42,569 nt of DNA, taken from positions 1-42,569 of the forward strand of contig CAMBVS010000031.1 of NCBI GenBank assembly GCA_945871425.1, read 5' to 3'. This stretch comes from Rhizobium sp. Q54 (lineage in GTDB: Bacteria; Pseudomonadota; Alphaproteobacteria; SHVZ01). The first letter of the stretch is position 1, and each line of letters starts with the position of its first letter. The notes under the pieces were generated by a model. That model made no database searches. It saw nothing but the letters and a program-made list of their open reading frames with translations, and was not told the DNA's origin. Both the position numbers and the translations under genes were made by a program. Shown piece after piece: positions 1-8,455 of the stretch.

Positions 1-161
1 TTGATCGAAGCATCCCAATCCACCTCCGCAGCCAAAGCCACGGAGCCAGACCGGAACACCCCTCTTGGAGCTATTTCCTGTCTACGCGTCTCTAGAGACA
101 CATGAACAGCAATAGCCCCGATAAGGCCCGCCGCCCACGCATCCCTTCCTTACTGATGAAC

Positions 162-174
162 TTGTCAAAGAACA
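162..174 (-). promoter_or_regulatory. rRNA operon leader with boxA antitermination site
   Basis: Read on the minus strand this is TGTTCTTTGACAA, close to the Escherichia coli rrn boxA (TGCTCTTTAACAA). The bases that follow (TCATCAG, then TGCGTGGGCGGC near 130-141) also resemble the stretch after boxA in 16S rRNA leaders. BoxA in nascent rRNA recruits NusB/NusE for antitermination. The start of 16S rRNA is not in the window, so the rRNA gene would lie to the left of position 1, and positions 1-161 would be transcribed leader. The similarity is recalled from known leaders, not computed. A boxA in a 16S-23S spacer is an alternative. Confidence 0.7.
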
Positions 175-262
175 AACGACCCCTGGCGACAACCCGCGCC
201 TTAAGCACAAGCCCGTCCATGGGGATGCCTCGGACACGGCAAGCCGCAACCGAGGCTCAATA

Positions 263-290
263 ACTTAATCGTCGCGCCTCGATCATGCAA
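263..290 (-). promoter_or_regulatory. Candidate promoter for the rRNA leader
   Basis: On the minus strand TTGCAT (285-290) and TTAAGT (263-268) lie 16 bases apart, about 90 bases upstream of boxA. Both hexamers depart from consensus, so this is only a candidate. The rest of 175-372 shows no gene that I can support. Confidence 0.25.
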
Positions 291-375
291 GCGCAAAATT
301 TGGCGCCCGCGTCGCCGGCGATGTCGACTTGTGATGCCCGCATGATAGGTTGCCGTCAAGCTGCTCGGGCGCTTG

Positions 376-855
376 ATGAACCGCGGATCGACCCTTCTCC
401 TGCTGGCCTGCTCAGCCGTCCTGGTGACGGGCTGCGAGCGGGCGCAGGGCATCGCCGCGACCCAGCTGACCTCCAGCACGATGAGCTCCGGCCCACCCTC
501 CTCGGTCATTCCGCCCGATGTCGTCCGCATCCCCGACATTCCGATCCCGCCCAACGGCCGGATCGTGCGCGAGGACACGGCCATCATCGGTCCGGACGAA
601 AACTGGAACGGCCAGGTCGTGATCACTACCTCCTATTCCGCCGCCCAGATGACCGAATACTACCGGGTCGAGATGCCCAAGCTCGGCTGGAGCGAGACCG
701 CCGTCGTCCGTGCCCGGCGGACCGCCATCACCTTCACCCGCGGCGACCGCATCGCCATGGTCCGGATCGCGCCGTCGGGCGAGGTCGACGTCGTCGTCGC
801 CCCGACCGTCGCCACCGGCACTACAAGATCCCCAGCGCCCGCAGTTCGGCGATGA
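376..855 (+). CDS. Small hypothetical lipoprotein
   Basis: A 159-residue protein with a lipoprotein signal peptide: a short basic start, a hydrophobic run, and the lipobox LVTGC with the lipidated cysteine at residue 20. It should be anchored in the inner or outer membrane, facing the periplasm. The mature part is rich in Pro and Ser at first (about 30-60). It then has a compact alpha/beta stretch with the pattern YYRVEMPKLGW, which recurs in small periplasmic proteins of unknown function. ATG at 376 is preceded directly by an in-frame TTG at 373, and either could be the start. The 3' end overlaps the convergent DUF1489 gene by 35 bases. I do not recognise a named family. Confidence 0.75.
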   Translation: MNRGSTLLLLACSAVLVTGCERAQGIAATQLTSSTMSSGPPSSVIPPDVVRIPDIPIPPNGRIVREDTAIIGPDENWNGQVVITTSYSAAQMTEYYRVEMPKLGWSETAVVRARRTAITFTRGDRIAMVRIAPSGEVDVVVAPTVATGTTRSPAPAVRR

Positions 856-1243
856 GCTTCGGCGGCATGTCGCCGAGCTCGTCGCCCTTCCTCAGATCCC
901 GTGGCGCGTCCTTCGCTTCCAGATAACGCCAGCCCTGCATCGGCCGCATCGCCCTGAGCTCGGTTGCGACCAGCTCCGGATCGAGGATGAGCCCGCAGGC
1001 CGGCTTCCCGTCCTCCTTGACCCGGTCCTCGAGCCCGAGCACGCGCTGGCGCACGCGGATCTGCCCCTTGATCACCCAGTAGATCGAGCCGCCGTCGAGC
1101 AGCTCCGTCTCGCGTTTCGGCCGGTTGCGCGTCACGTGCTGGAGCTTCTTGTCGGCAGCGCTCTTCAGCCGCTTCGCCTGCCAGTAGCGAAGCTGGTCGA
1201 TGTCGTCGATGCCGACGCACATCTTCACCAGATTGACGCTCAC
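821..1243 (-). CDS. DUF1489 family protein
   Basis: A 140-residue cytosolic protein that matches the DUF1489 pattern common in alphaproteobacteria. It opens with [20 protein letters not shown] and has a central block ([20 protein letters not shown]) followed by [13 protein letters not shown]. Its biochemical role is unknown. The reading frame stays open upstream, but the family normally begins close to this motif. I therefore choose GTG at 1243, whose last two bases begin the TGA stop of the HMG-CoA lyase gene (GTGA overlap), so the two are translationally coupled. It ends inside the 3' end of the convergent lipoprotein gene. The family assignment comes from memory of its N-terminal motif. 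Confidence 0.85.
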   Translation of the reverse strand: MSVNLVKMCVGIDDIDQLRYWQAKRLKSAADKKLQHVTRNRPKRETELLDGGSIYWVIKGQIRVRQRVLGLEDRVKEDGKPACGLILDPELVATELRAMRPMQGWRYLEAKDAPRDLRKGDELGDMPPKLIAELRALGIL

Positions 1244-2148
1244 GCGGCTGCCTTGCCGGCGAGCGCCTTCGCCACCTTGGAGCCGGTCTCGCGGCCGAGA
1301 TGGCCGGAGATGAACCGCCCGGCCTCCGCCAGCTTCCCCAAGTCCACGCCGGTCTCGATGCCGAGGCCCTCCAGGAGGTAGAGCACGTCCTCGCTCGCGA
1401 CATTGCCCGAGGCGCCCTTGGCATAGGGACAACCGCCGAGACCCGCGACCGAGGAGTCGACGACCGCGACGCCGAGTTCGAGCGAGGCCGTGACGTTGGC
1501 GACCGCCTGGCCGTAGGTGTCGTGGAAATGCACGGCGAGGCGCTCGACCGGCACCGCCCCGGAGACCGCCCGGATCATCGCCTGGGCCCTGGCCGGCGTG
1601 CCGACGCCGATGGTGTCGCCGAGCGAGACCTCATAGGCACCCATGCGCAAGAGCCGGCCGGCGACGGTCGCGACGGCGGCGGGCACGATCTCGCCCTCAT
1701 AGGGGCACCCGAGCACGCAGCTGATGTACCCTCTGACCCGTATACCGCGGGTCGTCGCCGCCTCCACGACCGGGCCGAAGCGCTGAAAGCTTTCCTCGAT
1801 CGAGCAGTTGATATTGCGCTGGGAGAAGCTCTCGGAGGCGGCACCAAACACGGCGATCTCGTGGACATCCGCAGCCACGGCGGCCTCGAAACCGGTCATG
1901 TTGGGCACCAGCACGGGATAGGAGACGTCCGGGCGGCGGGCGAGCCCGGCCAGCACCCGCGCGGTATCCGCCATCTGCGGAACCCATTTCGGCGAGACGA
2001 AGGCCCCCGCCTCGATCGCCTTGAGGCCGGCGTCGGCCAAGGCCTCGATCAGCTGGATCTTGATCTCGGCCGGCACCGGCCGCGCCTCGTTCTGAAGGCC
2101 GTCGCGGGGCCCGACCTCGACCATCTTCACTTTGCTTGGAAGCAACAT
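1240..2148 (-). CDS. mvaB: Hydroxymethylglutaryl-CoA lyase
   Basis: Cleaves 3-hydroxy-3-methylglutaryl-CoA to acetoacetate and acetyl-CoA, the last step of leucine breakdown, in the cytosol. The 302-residue TIM-barrel protein has [12 protein letters not shown] near the start (Arg15 and Asp16 of the active site). It also has the metal-binding HFHD (His207, His209) and the family signature [14 protein letters not shown] with catalytic Cys240. The open frame extends 34 codons upstream, but that part is not family-like. ATG at 2148 has a GGACGAG-type ribosome site and gives the usual length. It is coupled to the DUF1489 gene by GTGA. No other leucine-degradation gene is adjacent. Related DRE-TIM metallolyases are excluded by the cysteine signature. 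Confidence 0.93.
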   Translation of the reverse strand: MLLPSKVKMVEVGPRDGLQNEARPVPAEIKIQLIEALADAGLKAIEAGAFVSPKWVPQMADTARVLAGLARRPDVSYPVLVPNMTGFEAAVAADVHEIAVFGAASESFSQRNINCSIEESFQRFGPVVEAATTRGIRVRGYISCVLGCPYEGEIVPAAVATVAGRLLRMGAYEVSLGDTIGVGTPARAQAMIRAVSGAVPVERLAVHFHDTYGQAVANVTASLELGVAVVDSSVAGLGGCPYAKGASGNVASEDVLYLLEGLGIETGVDLGKLAEAGRFISGHLGRETGSKVAKALAGKAAA

Positions 2149-2276
2149 TTCTCGTCCGCCGTCCTTTCGCGCATCATGGGCGAGGCCCGGCCCGCCGCCA
2201 ACCTTCTTGCGAGCTTGCGCCGAGGCGGATGGGGCGCGCATAAACACCAAGGCCCCGGACGAGATCGGAGGACGAC

Positions 2277-2996
2277 ATGCCGAGCCTCAGTGCCCATCGG
2301 GCGATCGCCTGGGCGGTGCACGCGCTGACGGCCAGCGGCGTCGTCATCGCCCTCCTGTCGCTGCTCGCCATCCTCGAGGGCAACGCGCAGGCAGCCCTCC
2401 TCTGGCTCGGCCTGGCGCTGGTCGTCGACGGCCTCGACGGCCCGCTGGCCCGCCGCTTCGAGGTGAAGAAGCGGTTGCCCCGCTTCGACGGCGCCGTCCT
2501 CGACCTCGTGGTCGACTACCTCAGCTATGTGGTGGTTCCGGCCGTCTTTCTCTACCGCTTCGGATTCTTTCCCGACGCCGTCGCCGTGGCCGCGACCGCC
2601 TTCATCCTGGCGACCTCGCTCTACATCTTCGCCAACGCCGACATGAAGACCGCCGACAACTACTTCGTCGGGTTTCCCGCGATCTGGAACGTCGTCGCCC
2701 TCTACGTCTACGTCCTCGATCCGCCCAAGGAGGCGACGCTGGCCGCGACGGTCATCCTCGGCCTCGCCAGCTTCTCGACCGCCAAATTCCTCCACCCGCT
2801 TCGCGTACGCGAGGGCCGGGCGATGACGTTGACCGCGACCGCCGTCTGGAGCGTCTCCTCCTTCGTCCTGGTCATGACGCTGCCGGAGCGACCGGTGCCG
2901 GCTCTTATCGCCTGGCTGCTGGCCTCGGCCTGGCTCGGCGGACAGTCGCTGAGGCGAACCTTCCGCGGGCCGGATCGGCCCTTGCCGGCCGAGTGA
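2277..2996 (+). CDS. pcs: Phosphatidylcholine synthase
   Basis: Condenses choline with CDP-diacylglycerol to give phosphatidylcholine and CMP at the inner membrane, a route typical of alphaproteobacteria that meet eukaryotic choline. The 239-residue protein has about seven to eight membrane helices. It carries the CDP-alcohol phosphotransferase motif in its Pcs form: DGLDGPLAR at 51-59, then G72, D76 and D80 ([12 protein letters not shown]). The GFPAIWNV block near 135 is also typical of Pcs. ATG at 2277 follows the ribosome site GGAGGA. The gene is divergent from HMG-CoA lyase and stands alone. Other CDP-alcohol transferases have a shorter gap inside the motif, so Pcs is favoured. Confidence 0.9.
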   Translation: MPSLSAHRAIAWAVHALTASGVVIALLSLLAILEGNAQAALLWLGLALVVDGLDGPLARRFEVKKRLPRFDGAVLDLVVDYLSYVVVPAVFLYRFGFFPDAVAVAATAFILATSLYIFANADMKTADNYFVGFPAIWNVVALYVYVLDPPKEATLAATVILGLASFSTAKFLHPLRVREGRAMTLTATAVWSVSSFVLVMTLPERPVPALIAWLLASAWLGGQSLRRTFRGPDRPLPAE

Positions 2997-3016
2997 TCCG
3001 TGTCGGGATCGTCGCC

Positions 3017-3045
3017 TTGACAGTCCTTGGGCCCCTCCCTATACC
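3017..3045 (+). promoter_or_regulatory. Promoter of tRNA-Ala
   Basis: TTGACA (3017-3022) and TATACC (3040-3045) are separated by 17 bases. This is a near-consensus sigma-70 type promoter, with a predicted start about six bases before the mature tRNA. Confidence 0.75.
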
Positions 3046-3057
3046 CCCGACCCAGGC

Positions 3058-3133
<76 letters not shown>

Positions 3134-3143
3134 AAGTCTTCAG

Positions 3144-3172
3144 AAAGGCCCGGTCCAATGGATCGGGCCTTT
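3144..3172 (+). terminator. Rho-independent terminator after tRNA-Ala
   Basis: An inverted repeat with 13 potential pairs: AAAGGCCCG at 3144-3152 and CGGGCCTTT at 3164-3172, with four inner pairs and loop AAT. It ends in a short, interrupted T-rich run. It is symmetrical, so it may also stop the ABC importer operon, which ends at 3184 from the other side. Confidence 0.75.
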
Positions 3173-3183
3173 CCGTTTCTGGC

Positions 3184-3960
3184 CTACCTCGCCTTCAACA
3201 CTTCCGAGCGGATCTCCTCGGTCAGCCGTGCCTTGTAGGCCGAGAACTCGGGCGAGGTCTTGAGCGTGTAGGGGCGCGGATGCGGCAGATCGATCGCCAC
3301 GTCGGCCTTGATCCGGCCGGGCCTCGCTGACATCACCACCACCCGGCTCGCCATGAAGATCGCCTCCTCGATGTCGTGGGTGACGAAGAGGACGGTCTTG
3401 CGATCGCTCTCCCAGATGCCGAGCAGCAGCTCCTGCATCAGGCCGCGGGTCTGGTTGTCGAGCGCACCGAACGGCTCGTCGAGTAGCAGAATCTTGGGGT
3501 CGTTGGCGAGAGCGCGCGCGATGGCGGTCCGCTGCTGCATGCCGCCCGAGAGCATCTTCGGGAAGTGGTTCTCGAACCCCTCGAGGCCGACGCGGGCGAT
3601 GTAGGCGGCGGCGATCTCGCGCTGGCGGGCCTCGGACATTCCCTTCTCGCGGAGGCCGAAGCGGATGTTCCGCTCGACCGTGAGCCAGGGGAAGAGCGTG
3701 TAGGACTGGAACACCATGCCGCGGTCCGGACCCGGGCCGACGACCGGCTGGCCGTCGAGAAGGACGCCGCCGGCGCTCGGCGAATCCAGGCCGGCGACGA
3801 TGCGGAGCAGCGTCGACTTCCCGCAGCCCGACGGCCCGAGGATAGTGATGAAGTCGTTGTCGGCGACCGCGAGGTCGATCGGCTCCAGCGCCCGGGTCGG
3901 CCGACCGCCGCGCACACCCGGAAACTCTCGCGCCACCCCCTCGATGCGGAGCTTGCTCAT
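3184..3960 (-). CDS. ABC importer ATPase, nitrate/sulfonate/taurine type
   Basis: The nucleotide-binding subunit that powers uptake by the adjacent permease. Of its 258 residues, Walker A is GPSGCGKST (42-50), the Q-loop glutamine is Q85, the signature is LSGGMQQR (from 137), Walker B is ILLLDE (157-162) and the switch histidine is H195 in THDIEEA. The order and spacing match the SsuB/TauB/NrtD group. It is the last gene of a three-gene operon (binding protein, permease, ATPase) and overlaps the permease by four bases (ATGA). The substrate cannot be read from the ATPase. Confidence 0.92.
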   Translation of the reverse strand: MSKLRIEGVAREFPGVRGGRPTRALEPIDLAVADNDFITILGPSGCGKSTLLRIVAGLDSPSAGGVLLDGQPVVGPGPDRGMVFQSYTLFPWLTVERNIRFGLREKGMSEARQREIAAAYIARVGLEGFENHFPKMLSGGMQQRTAIARALANDPKILLLDEPFGALDNQTRGLMQELLLGIWESDRKTVLFVTHDIEEAIFMASRVVVMSARPGRIKADVAIDLPHPRPYTLKTSPEFSAYKARLTEEIRSEVLKAR

Positions 3961-4730
3961 TGCAGGCTCCAGGGGAAGAGGCGCCGGTTCAGCGCCTTGA
4001 ACAGAAAATCAGAGACGAGGCCGATCAGGCCGATGACGATGATGCCGAAGATGATCTGCCCGGTGTTCAGCAGCGCCTGGCTGTCGACGATCATGTGGCC
4101 GATGCCAGACGAGGACCCGATCAGCTCGGCGACGATGACGTAGGTCCAGGCCCAGCCCAGCACCAGCCGGAGGATCTCGGCGATGCCGGGCGCGCTGGAC
4201 GGAAGCAGCACGCGGCCGATGATGCCGCCGTCGCCCGCACCCAGCGTATAGGCGGCCTCGACCAGGTCGCGGCGCGTCGAGCCGACGCTGACCGCCACCA
4301 TCAGGATGATCTGGAAAACCGAGCCGATGAAGATCACCAGCAGCTTCTGGGTCTCGCCGATCCCGGCCCAGAGGATCAGGAGCGGGATGAACGCGGACGC
4401 CGGGAGGTAGCGGGCGAACGACACGAAGGGCTCGAAGAAGGCCTCGACCGGCTTGTAGGCCCCCATCAGCACGCCGATCGGCACGGCCACGGCCGCAGCC
4501 AGGACGAAGCCGCCGAACACGCGCCAGATGGTCATGCCGATGTCGTAGGCGAAGTTGTAGCGGACCAGCAGCAGCCAGCCCTCTTGCAGCATGGTCAGGG
4601 GATCGGCGAGGAAGATCCGGTCGACGAAGCCGCCAAGGGTGTAGATCTCCCAGGCCGCGACGAAGACGACGAAGAAGGCGACGCCGAGCGCCCACCGGGC
4701 GCCCGGCGCGATCTCCCGAAGCGGCTTCAA
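3957..4730 (-). CDS. ABC importer permease, SsuC/TauC type
   Basis: An inner-membrane subunit of 257 residues with about six helices. Its cytoplasmic EAA loop (EAAYTLGAGDGGIIGRVLLP, near 185) contacts the ATPase. It belongs to the binding-protein-dependent permeases for sulfonates, taurine, nitrate or pyrimidine precursors. It starts six bases after the binding-protein stop and ends in an ATGA overlap with the ATPase gene. A single permease gene implies a homodimer. The start codon at 4730 fits the family N-terminus, and helix 1 begins near residue 12. Confidence 0.9.
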   Translation of the reverse strand: MKPLREIAPGARWALGVAFFVVFVAAWEIYTLGGFVDRIFLADPLTMLQEGWLLLVRYNFAYDIGMTIWRVFGGFVLAAAVAVPIGVLMGAYKPVEAFFEPFVSFARYLPASAFIPLLILWAGIGETQKLLVIFIGSVFQIILMVAVSVGSTRRDLVEAAYTLGAGDGGIIGRVLLPSSAPGIAEILRLVLGWAWTYVIVAELIGSSSGIGHMIVDSQALLNTGQIIFGIIVIGLIGLVSDFLFKALNRRLFPWSLQ

Positions 4731-4736
4731 CCGGCC

Positions 4737-5678
4737 CTACTGGATGAAGCTGGTGTTCGCGAGCTTGTCCAGGTCCGGCACCGCCTTGATGATGCCGATC
4801 TCCAACAGCAGGTCGGCGGCCTCCTTGTTGAAGGTCTTGAACTCGCCGGCGAAGAACGCCTTGTTGGCGTCCTTGTCCTGCCAGCGCAGATAGGCGGCCG
4901 ACTTGGCGAACGCCTCGCCCGACTGCTTCACCGGCGCGCCCATGATCTCGTGGGACTTGGCCGGCTCCTTCTTGATCATCTCGAGCGCAGCGAAGTAGCT
5001 GGCTGCGAGCGCCTTCGCGGCTGGGCCGTTGTCGGCGAGGAATTTCGGCGTGCAGCCGAAGGTGTCCATGATCATCGGATAGTCGAGGGTGGTGGCGATG
5101 ATCTTGCCGGCCTCCGGCTTGGCGCGCACCGAGGAGAGATAGGGTTCGTAGGTCATCGCCGCGTCGTTCTGGCCGGCGATGAACGCCTGCGCCGCCGGAC
5201 CGGGCTCCATGTTCACCACCGTCACGTCCTTGACCCCGAGGCCGTTCTTCTTGAGGAACCAGGCGAGCGTGAAGTAGGGCGCCGTGCCCGGCGCCGAGGC
5301 GGCGATGGTCTTGCCCTTGAGATCGGCGATCTTCTGGAACGAGTTCCGCGTCACCATGCCGTCGGCGCCGTAGGATTTGTCCATCTGGAAGATTTGCGTG
5401 GTGGCGACGCCGTTGGCGTTCCAGGCGATCCAGGTCTCGACCGTGGTCGCCGCGCACTGGATGTCGCCGGACGCGATGGCGAGGTGCCGGTCCTTCTGCG
5501 GGATGAACTTATACTCGGCGGCAAGCCCGTGGGCGGCGAAGATGCCGGCGTCCTTGGCCAGCACGATCGGAGCGAAGCCGGTCCAGCCGCTGATGCCGAT
5601 GGCGACCTTGGTCTGGGCCGAGGCCGGGGTGGCGGCCAGGAGGCCGGCGGCGACCAATGCTGAGATAGCTAATTTCAT
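4737..5678 (-). CDS. Periplasmic binding protein of the ABC importer (NMT1/SsuA type)
   Basis: A 313-residue secreted protein that delivers the ligand to the permease. The signal peptide runs to about residue 21 (ATPASA-Q). The mature protein opens with KVAIGISGWTGFAPIVLA, typical of the NMT1/THI5-like SsuA/TauA/NrtA fold. It also has DLKGKTIAASAPGTAPYFTL, a block of the kind that lines the pocket. ATG at 5678 follows the ribosome site CGGAGAA. The open frame extends 18 codons further but without signal-peptide logic. The substrate is not decided: aliphatic sulfonate, taurine, nitrate and thiamine precursors all use this fold, and no dedicated oxygenase or reductase lies next to it. Confidence 0.88.
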   Translation of the reverse strand: MKLAISALVAAGLLAATPASAQTKVAIGISGWTGFAPIVLAKDAGIFAAHGLAAEYKFIPQKDRHLAIASGDIQCAATTVETWIAWNANGVATTQIFQMDKSYGADGMVTRNSFQKIADLKGKTIAASAPGTAPYFTLAWFLKKNGLGVKDVTVVNMEPGPAAQAFIAGQNDAAMTYEPYLSSVRAKPEAGKIIATTLDYPMIMDTFGCTPKFLADNGPAAKALAASYFAALEMIKKEPAKSHEIMGAPVKQSGEAFAKSAAYLRWQDKDANKAFFAGEFKTFNKEAADLLLEIGIIKAVPDLDKLANTSFIQ

Positions 5679-5766
5679 GACAGTGTTCTCCGAATGATTG
5701 CAGACGCCGTCCATCCGGGACGATTGCCGCACATGCTAACTGATCACCCCGCGACGGACGAGCCCG

Positions 5767-6324
5767 TCATGGCGGGACCACGGTGAGCCACGGCCAGCGC
5801 GCCTTGTAGCTCTCCGCCTTCTCGAGGAAACGGGCGGGCTGGGGATTGACCGGGTTCATGCGGAGCAGGCCGGCCTCGAGCTCGTCGAGCCCGTAAGGCG
5901 CGTAAAGCGCGCCGAACCCGGCCTCGATGCCGATGCAGGTGCAGGCCGACAGATAGCGGTCGATGCCGTCCCGCGCCGATTTGAGCTGCGGATAATCGGC
6001 GCCGAAGCGGTCGCGGTACCAGAGATGGACGCGAGCCTGGTTCTTGACCTCGATCACCGCGCCGAGATCGGCGAAGAGGTCCCGCGCCTGCCTGATCACC
6101 CGGTCCTCGGCTTCCCAGGAAAGATCGCGGTCGTCGAAATAGAAGACGTCGTAGTCCTTGATGTGACGGTCGACCGGCCAGCCCGACCTCCGGTTCCACA
6201 CCGCCTGGAACAGGCAGCCGGCGACCAGATGCGCCTGAGGCACGCCGAGATCGGGAAGCCGTCGCAGGATCTCGGCATTCGCCGGATTCTCCAGCGCGAC
6301 GGCGATCAGATCCTCTGGCGTCAC
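5767..6324 (-). CDS. Nucleotidyltransferase family protein (DUF925 type)
   Basis: A 185-residue cytosolic protein resembling the NTP_transf_6 (DUF925) group of minimal nucleotidyltransferases. An early QAHLVAGCLFQAVWN is followed by HIKDYDVFYFDDRDLSWEAED, where the Asp pair probably binds metal. Further blocks are VHLWYRDRFG and YLSACTCIGI, with a C-terminal PARFLEKAESYKARWPWL. The target is unknown. The open frame reaches back into the phosphodiesterase gene. GTG at 6324, in a GTGA overlap with that gene's stop, is the sensible start and implies translational coupling. It is the last gene of an rmuC-led operon. Confidence 0.85.
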   Translation of the reverse strand: MTPEDLIAVALENPANAEILRRLPDLGVPQAHLVAGCLFQAVWNRRSGWPVDRHIKDYDVFYFDDRDLSWEAEDRVIRQARDLFADLGAVIEVKNQARVHLWYRDRFGADYPQLKSARDGIDRYLSACTCIGIEAGFGALYAPYGLDELEAGLLRMNPVNPQPARFLEKAESYKARWPWLTVVPP

Positions 6325-7304
6325 GGGGTGACGGGCGTCGGCGCCGGCAACGTCATCCCCAGCTCGGCCAGCACCTTCCGCAGGCGATCGGGATAGTCCG
6401 AGATCAGTCCGTCGACGCCCATTTGCACAAGGCGCCGCATCGCCGCCTCGTCGTTGACCGTCCACGGGATCACGGTCAGCCCGAGCGCCTTCGCTTCCTT
6501 GAGCCCGGCCTCGTCGAGATCATTGGCGAGCGGCGACCAGATACGGCCCCCTAGCACCTTGATCAGGCGCGGGACGGAGCCGCCGTGATCGTCGATATCG
6601 CGGCCGGCGAGCCACGGCGACGCGCCCGGCTTGCCGACCTGAATATTGTCGCCGCCGCCCCGCGCCAGGGAGAGATAGACGGTCGCGATCTCCGGCGCCT
6701 CGGCCTGGACCACCTGGAGCGTCCGCCAGTCGAAGGACTGGACGCTCGTGCGCGCCGCCATGCCGGCCACCCGGATCTCGGCGATCAGCGCCCGGGCAAA
6801 GGTCTCGGGCTCCAGGGTCTCGGTCGGGGCCAGCGGCGAGATCTTGGTCTCGATGTTGAAGCGGACCGCCGAATTGCCGGCCTTGGCGACGAGGGCGAAG
6901 ACCTCCGCCAGCTTCGGCGCACGCGTCCCGTCGATCGCCGCCTGGTCGGGAAAACCCCGGGCGTAGGGGCTCCCCGGCTTCAGCCGGCCGACGTCGTAGC
7001 GCTGGAGCTCCTCGTATGAGAGTTCGAGGATCGCAGGCCCGGGCGAGGCCAGCCACTGCCCGTCGGAACCGCGCACCACGTCCGGGTTGAGCCGCCGGTC
7101 GTGCATGACCACGACGACGCCGTCTCGCGTCACGCCGACATCCAGCTCCAGCGTGGTGACGCCGAGCGAGAGGGCGCGGGCGAAGGCCGGGAGCGTGTTC
7201 TCCGGCGCGAGGCCGCGGGCGCCGCGATGGCCCTGGAGATCGAACGCATTCGCCGTCATTGGCATGAGGACCATCAGAAGGAAAAGGAAGCGGTTCATCG
7301 TCAT
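6321..7304 (-). CDS. Secreted glycerophosphodiester phosphodiesterase
   Basis: Hydrolyses glycerophosphodiesters from phospholipid turnover to glycerol-3-phosphate and an alcohol. It has 327 residues, with a signal peptide at 1-20 (hydrophobic core, then TANA-F), so it is likely periplasmic. The GDPD fold shows HRGARGLAPENT (His26, Arg27, Glu36), then ELDVGVTRDGVVVVMHD (Glu53, Asp55, His68), which are the general acid/base and metal ligands. The C-terminal GLTVIPWTVNDEAAMRRL and GVDGLISDYPDRL are standard. ATG at 7304 overlaps the rmuC stop (ATGA). A second ATG two codons later is possible. The adjacent nucleotidyltransferase has no known link to it. Confidence 0.93.
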   Translation of the reverse strand: MTMNRFLFLLMVLMPMTANAFDLQGHRGARGLAPENTLPAFARALSLGVTTLELDVGVTRDGVVVVMHDRRLNPDVVRGSDGQWLASPGPAILELSYEELQRYDVGRLKPGSPYARGFPDQAAIDGTRAPKLAEVFALVAKAGNSAVRFNIETKISPLAPTETLEPETFARALIAEIRVAGMAARTSVQSFDWRTLQVVQAEAPEIATVYLSLARGGGDNIQVGKPGASPWLAGRDIDDHGGSVPRLIKVLGGRIWSPLANDLDEAGLKEAKALGLTVIPWTVNDEAAMRRLVQMGVDGLISDYPDRLRKVLAELGMTLPAPTPVTP

Positions 7305-8386
7305 ACCGGCGGCGGCGCCAGCTGCGTCTGCTCGGGTCTGCCCACATCCACCTCCTCGATCCGGCCGGCGCGCCGGGTCACTTTGTCGGTCGAGATACGG
7401 ATCTGCCGGAGATCCTCGAGCGACTGGTCGAAGTGCTTTTGCAGCCTGGACGCGCGGTCATCCAGCCTGGAGACGTCCTCCAGCAGGATCCGGACCTCGG
7501 CCTGGATCACATGCGCCTGCTCGCGCATGCGGGCGTCGCGCAGCACGGCGCGGACCGTGTTGAGCGTCGCCATCAGGGTGGTCGGCGACACGATCCACAC
7601 GCGCTCGCGATAGGATTGCTGCACGATCTCCGGCAGGTTGGCGTGGAGCTCGGCATAGACCGCCTCGCTCGGCAGGAACATCAGCGCCGATTCCGCCGTC
7701 ACGCCGGCGACGATGTAGCGTTCGCGGATGGCGCGCACATGCACCATGATGTCGCTGCCGAGCTGCTTCCTGGCCAGAGTCCGCTGCACCTCGTCGGGCG
7801 CGGAGATGAGCGCGCGGTAGGCCTCCAGCGGGAACTTGGCGTCGATCGCGATCGGACCGGGCGGGTTCGGCAGCTTCAGCAGGCAGTCGACCCAGCGGCC
7901 GGCGACCTGGCACTGGAACTCATAGGCATCCGGCGGCAGGGCCGCGGTCACCAGGTTCTCCAGCTGGATCTCGCCGAAGGCGCCGCGGGCCTGCTTGTTG
8001 GCGAGGATGTCCTGCAGCGCCACCACCTGGGTCGAGAGCTGCGTCATATTGGCCTGGGCGGCGTCGATCACGGCCAGCCGCTCGCGGAGCTCGGTCAGCG
8101 TCTTGGTGGTCTCGGTCGCGTTCTTCGACAGGCTCTCGCCGACGGTGCCGCCGAGACGCGACAGGCGCTCGTCCAGCGCCTTCGCCAGCGCCCGCTCCTG
8201 GGCCTGGAGCTGCTCGGAAAGCAAGGTCTGCACGGCGGCCTGGGACGTGGCCATCTGGTCGAGCCGGCCGGCCAGCGCCGACAGCGCCCGGCCGTCGCCC
8301 CGGCTCCGCTCCTGGCGGAGGTAGAACAGGACCGCGGCGAGCACGGCCACGGCCGCGAACCCGATCCAGGGAAGAAGCTCCAGCAT
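7301..8386 (-). CDS. rmuC: DNA recombination protein RmuC
   Basis: RmuC limits inversion events at short repeats and is thought to be a nuclease-related protein. Its 361 residues contain one N-terminal membrane helix (about 5-23), a coiled-coil region rich in Leu, Gln and Glu (about 35-150), and the conserved RmuC domain. That domain includes QARGAFGEIQLENLV, IAIDAKFPLEAY and SALMFLPSEAVYAELH, followed by VWIVSPTTLMATLNTV. It is anchored to the membrane and faces the cytosol. It heads a coupled operon with the phosphodiesterase and nucleotidyltransferase genes and is divergent from def, a placement common in alphaproteobacteria. Confidence 0.93.
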   Translation of the reverse strand: MLELLPWIGFAAVAVLAAVLFYLRQERSRGDGRALSALAGRLDQMATSQAAVQTLLSEQLQAQERALAKALDERLSRLGGTVGESLSKNATETTKTLTELRERLAVIDAAQANMTQLSTQVVALQDILANKQARGAFGEIQLENLVTAALPPDAYEFQCQVAGRWVDCLLKLPNPPGPIAIDAKFPLEAYRALISAPDEVQRTLARKQLGSDIMVHVRAIRERYIVAGVTAESALMFLPSEAVYAELHANLPEIVQQSYRERVWIVSPTTLMATLNTVRAVLRDARMREQAHVIQAEVRILLEDVSRLDDRASRLQKHFDQSLEDLRQIRISTDKVTRRAGRIEEVDVGRPEQTQLAPPPV

Positions 8387-8417
8387 GCCCTCCTCCTAGC
8401 ATGAGTCGGCTACCGGC

Positions 8418-8446
8418 TTGACGGATAGATGGATGGCACTTACGTA
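8418..8446 (+). promoter_or_regulatory. Candidate promoter of def-fmt
   Basis: TTGACG (8418-8423), a 17-base gap and TACGTA (8441-8446). The predicted start of transcription falls near 8453, only a few bases before the def ATG at 8456. That would make the message almost leaderless and would explain why no ribosome site is visible there. The second hexamer is weak. Confidence 0.4.
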
Positions 8447-8455
8447 GCCATCACC

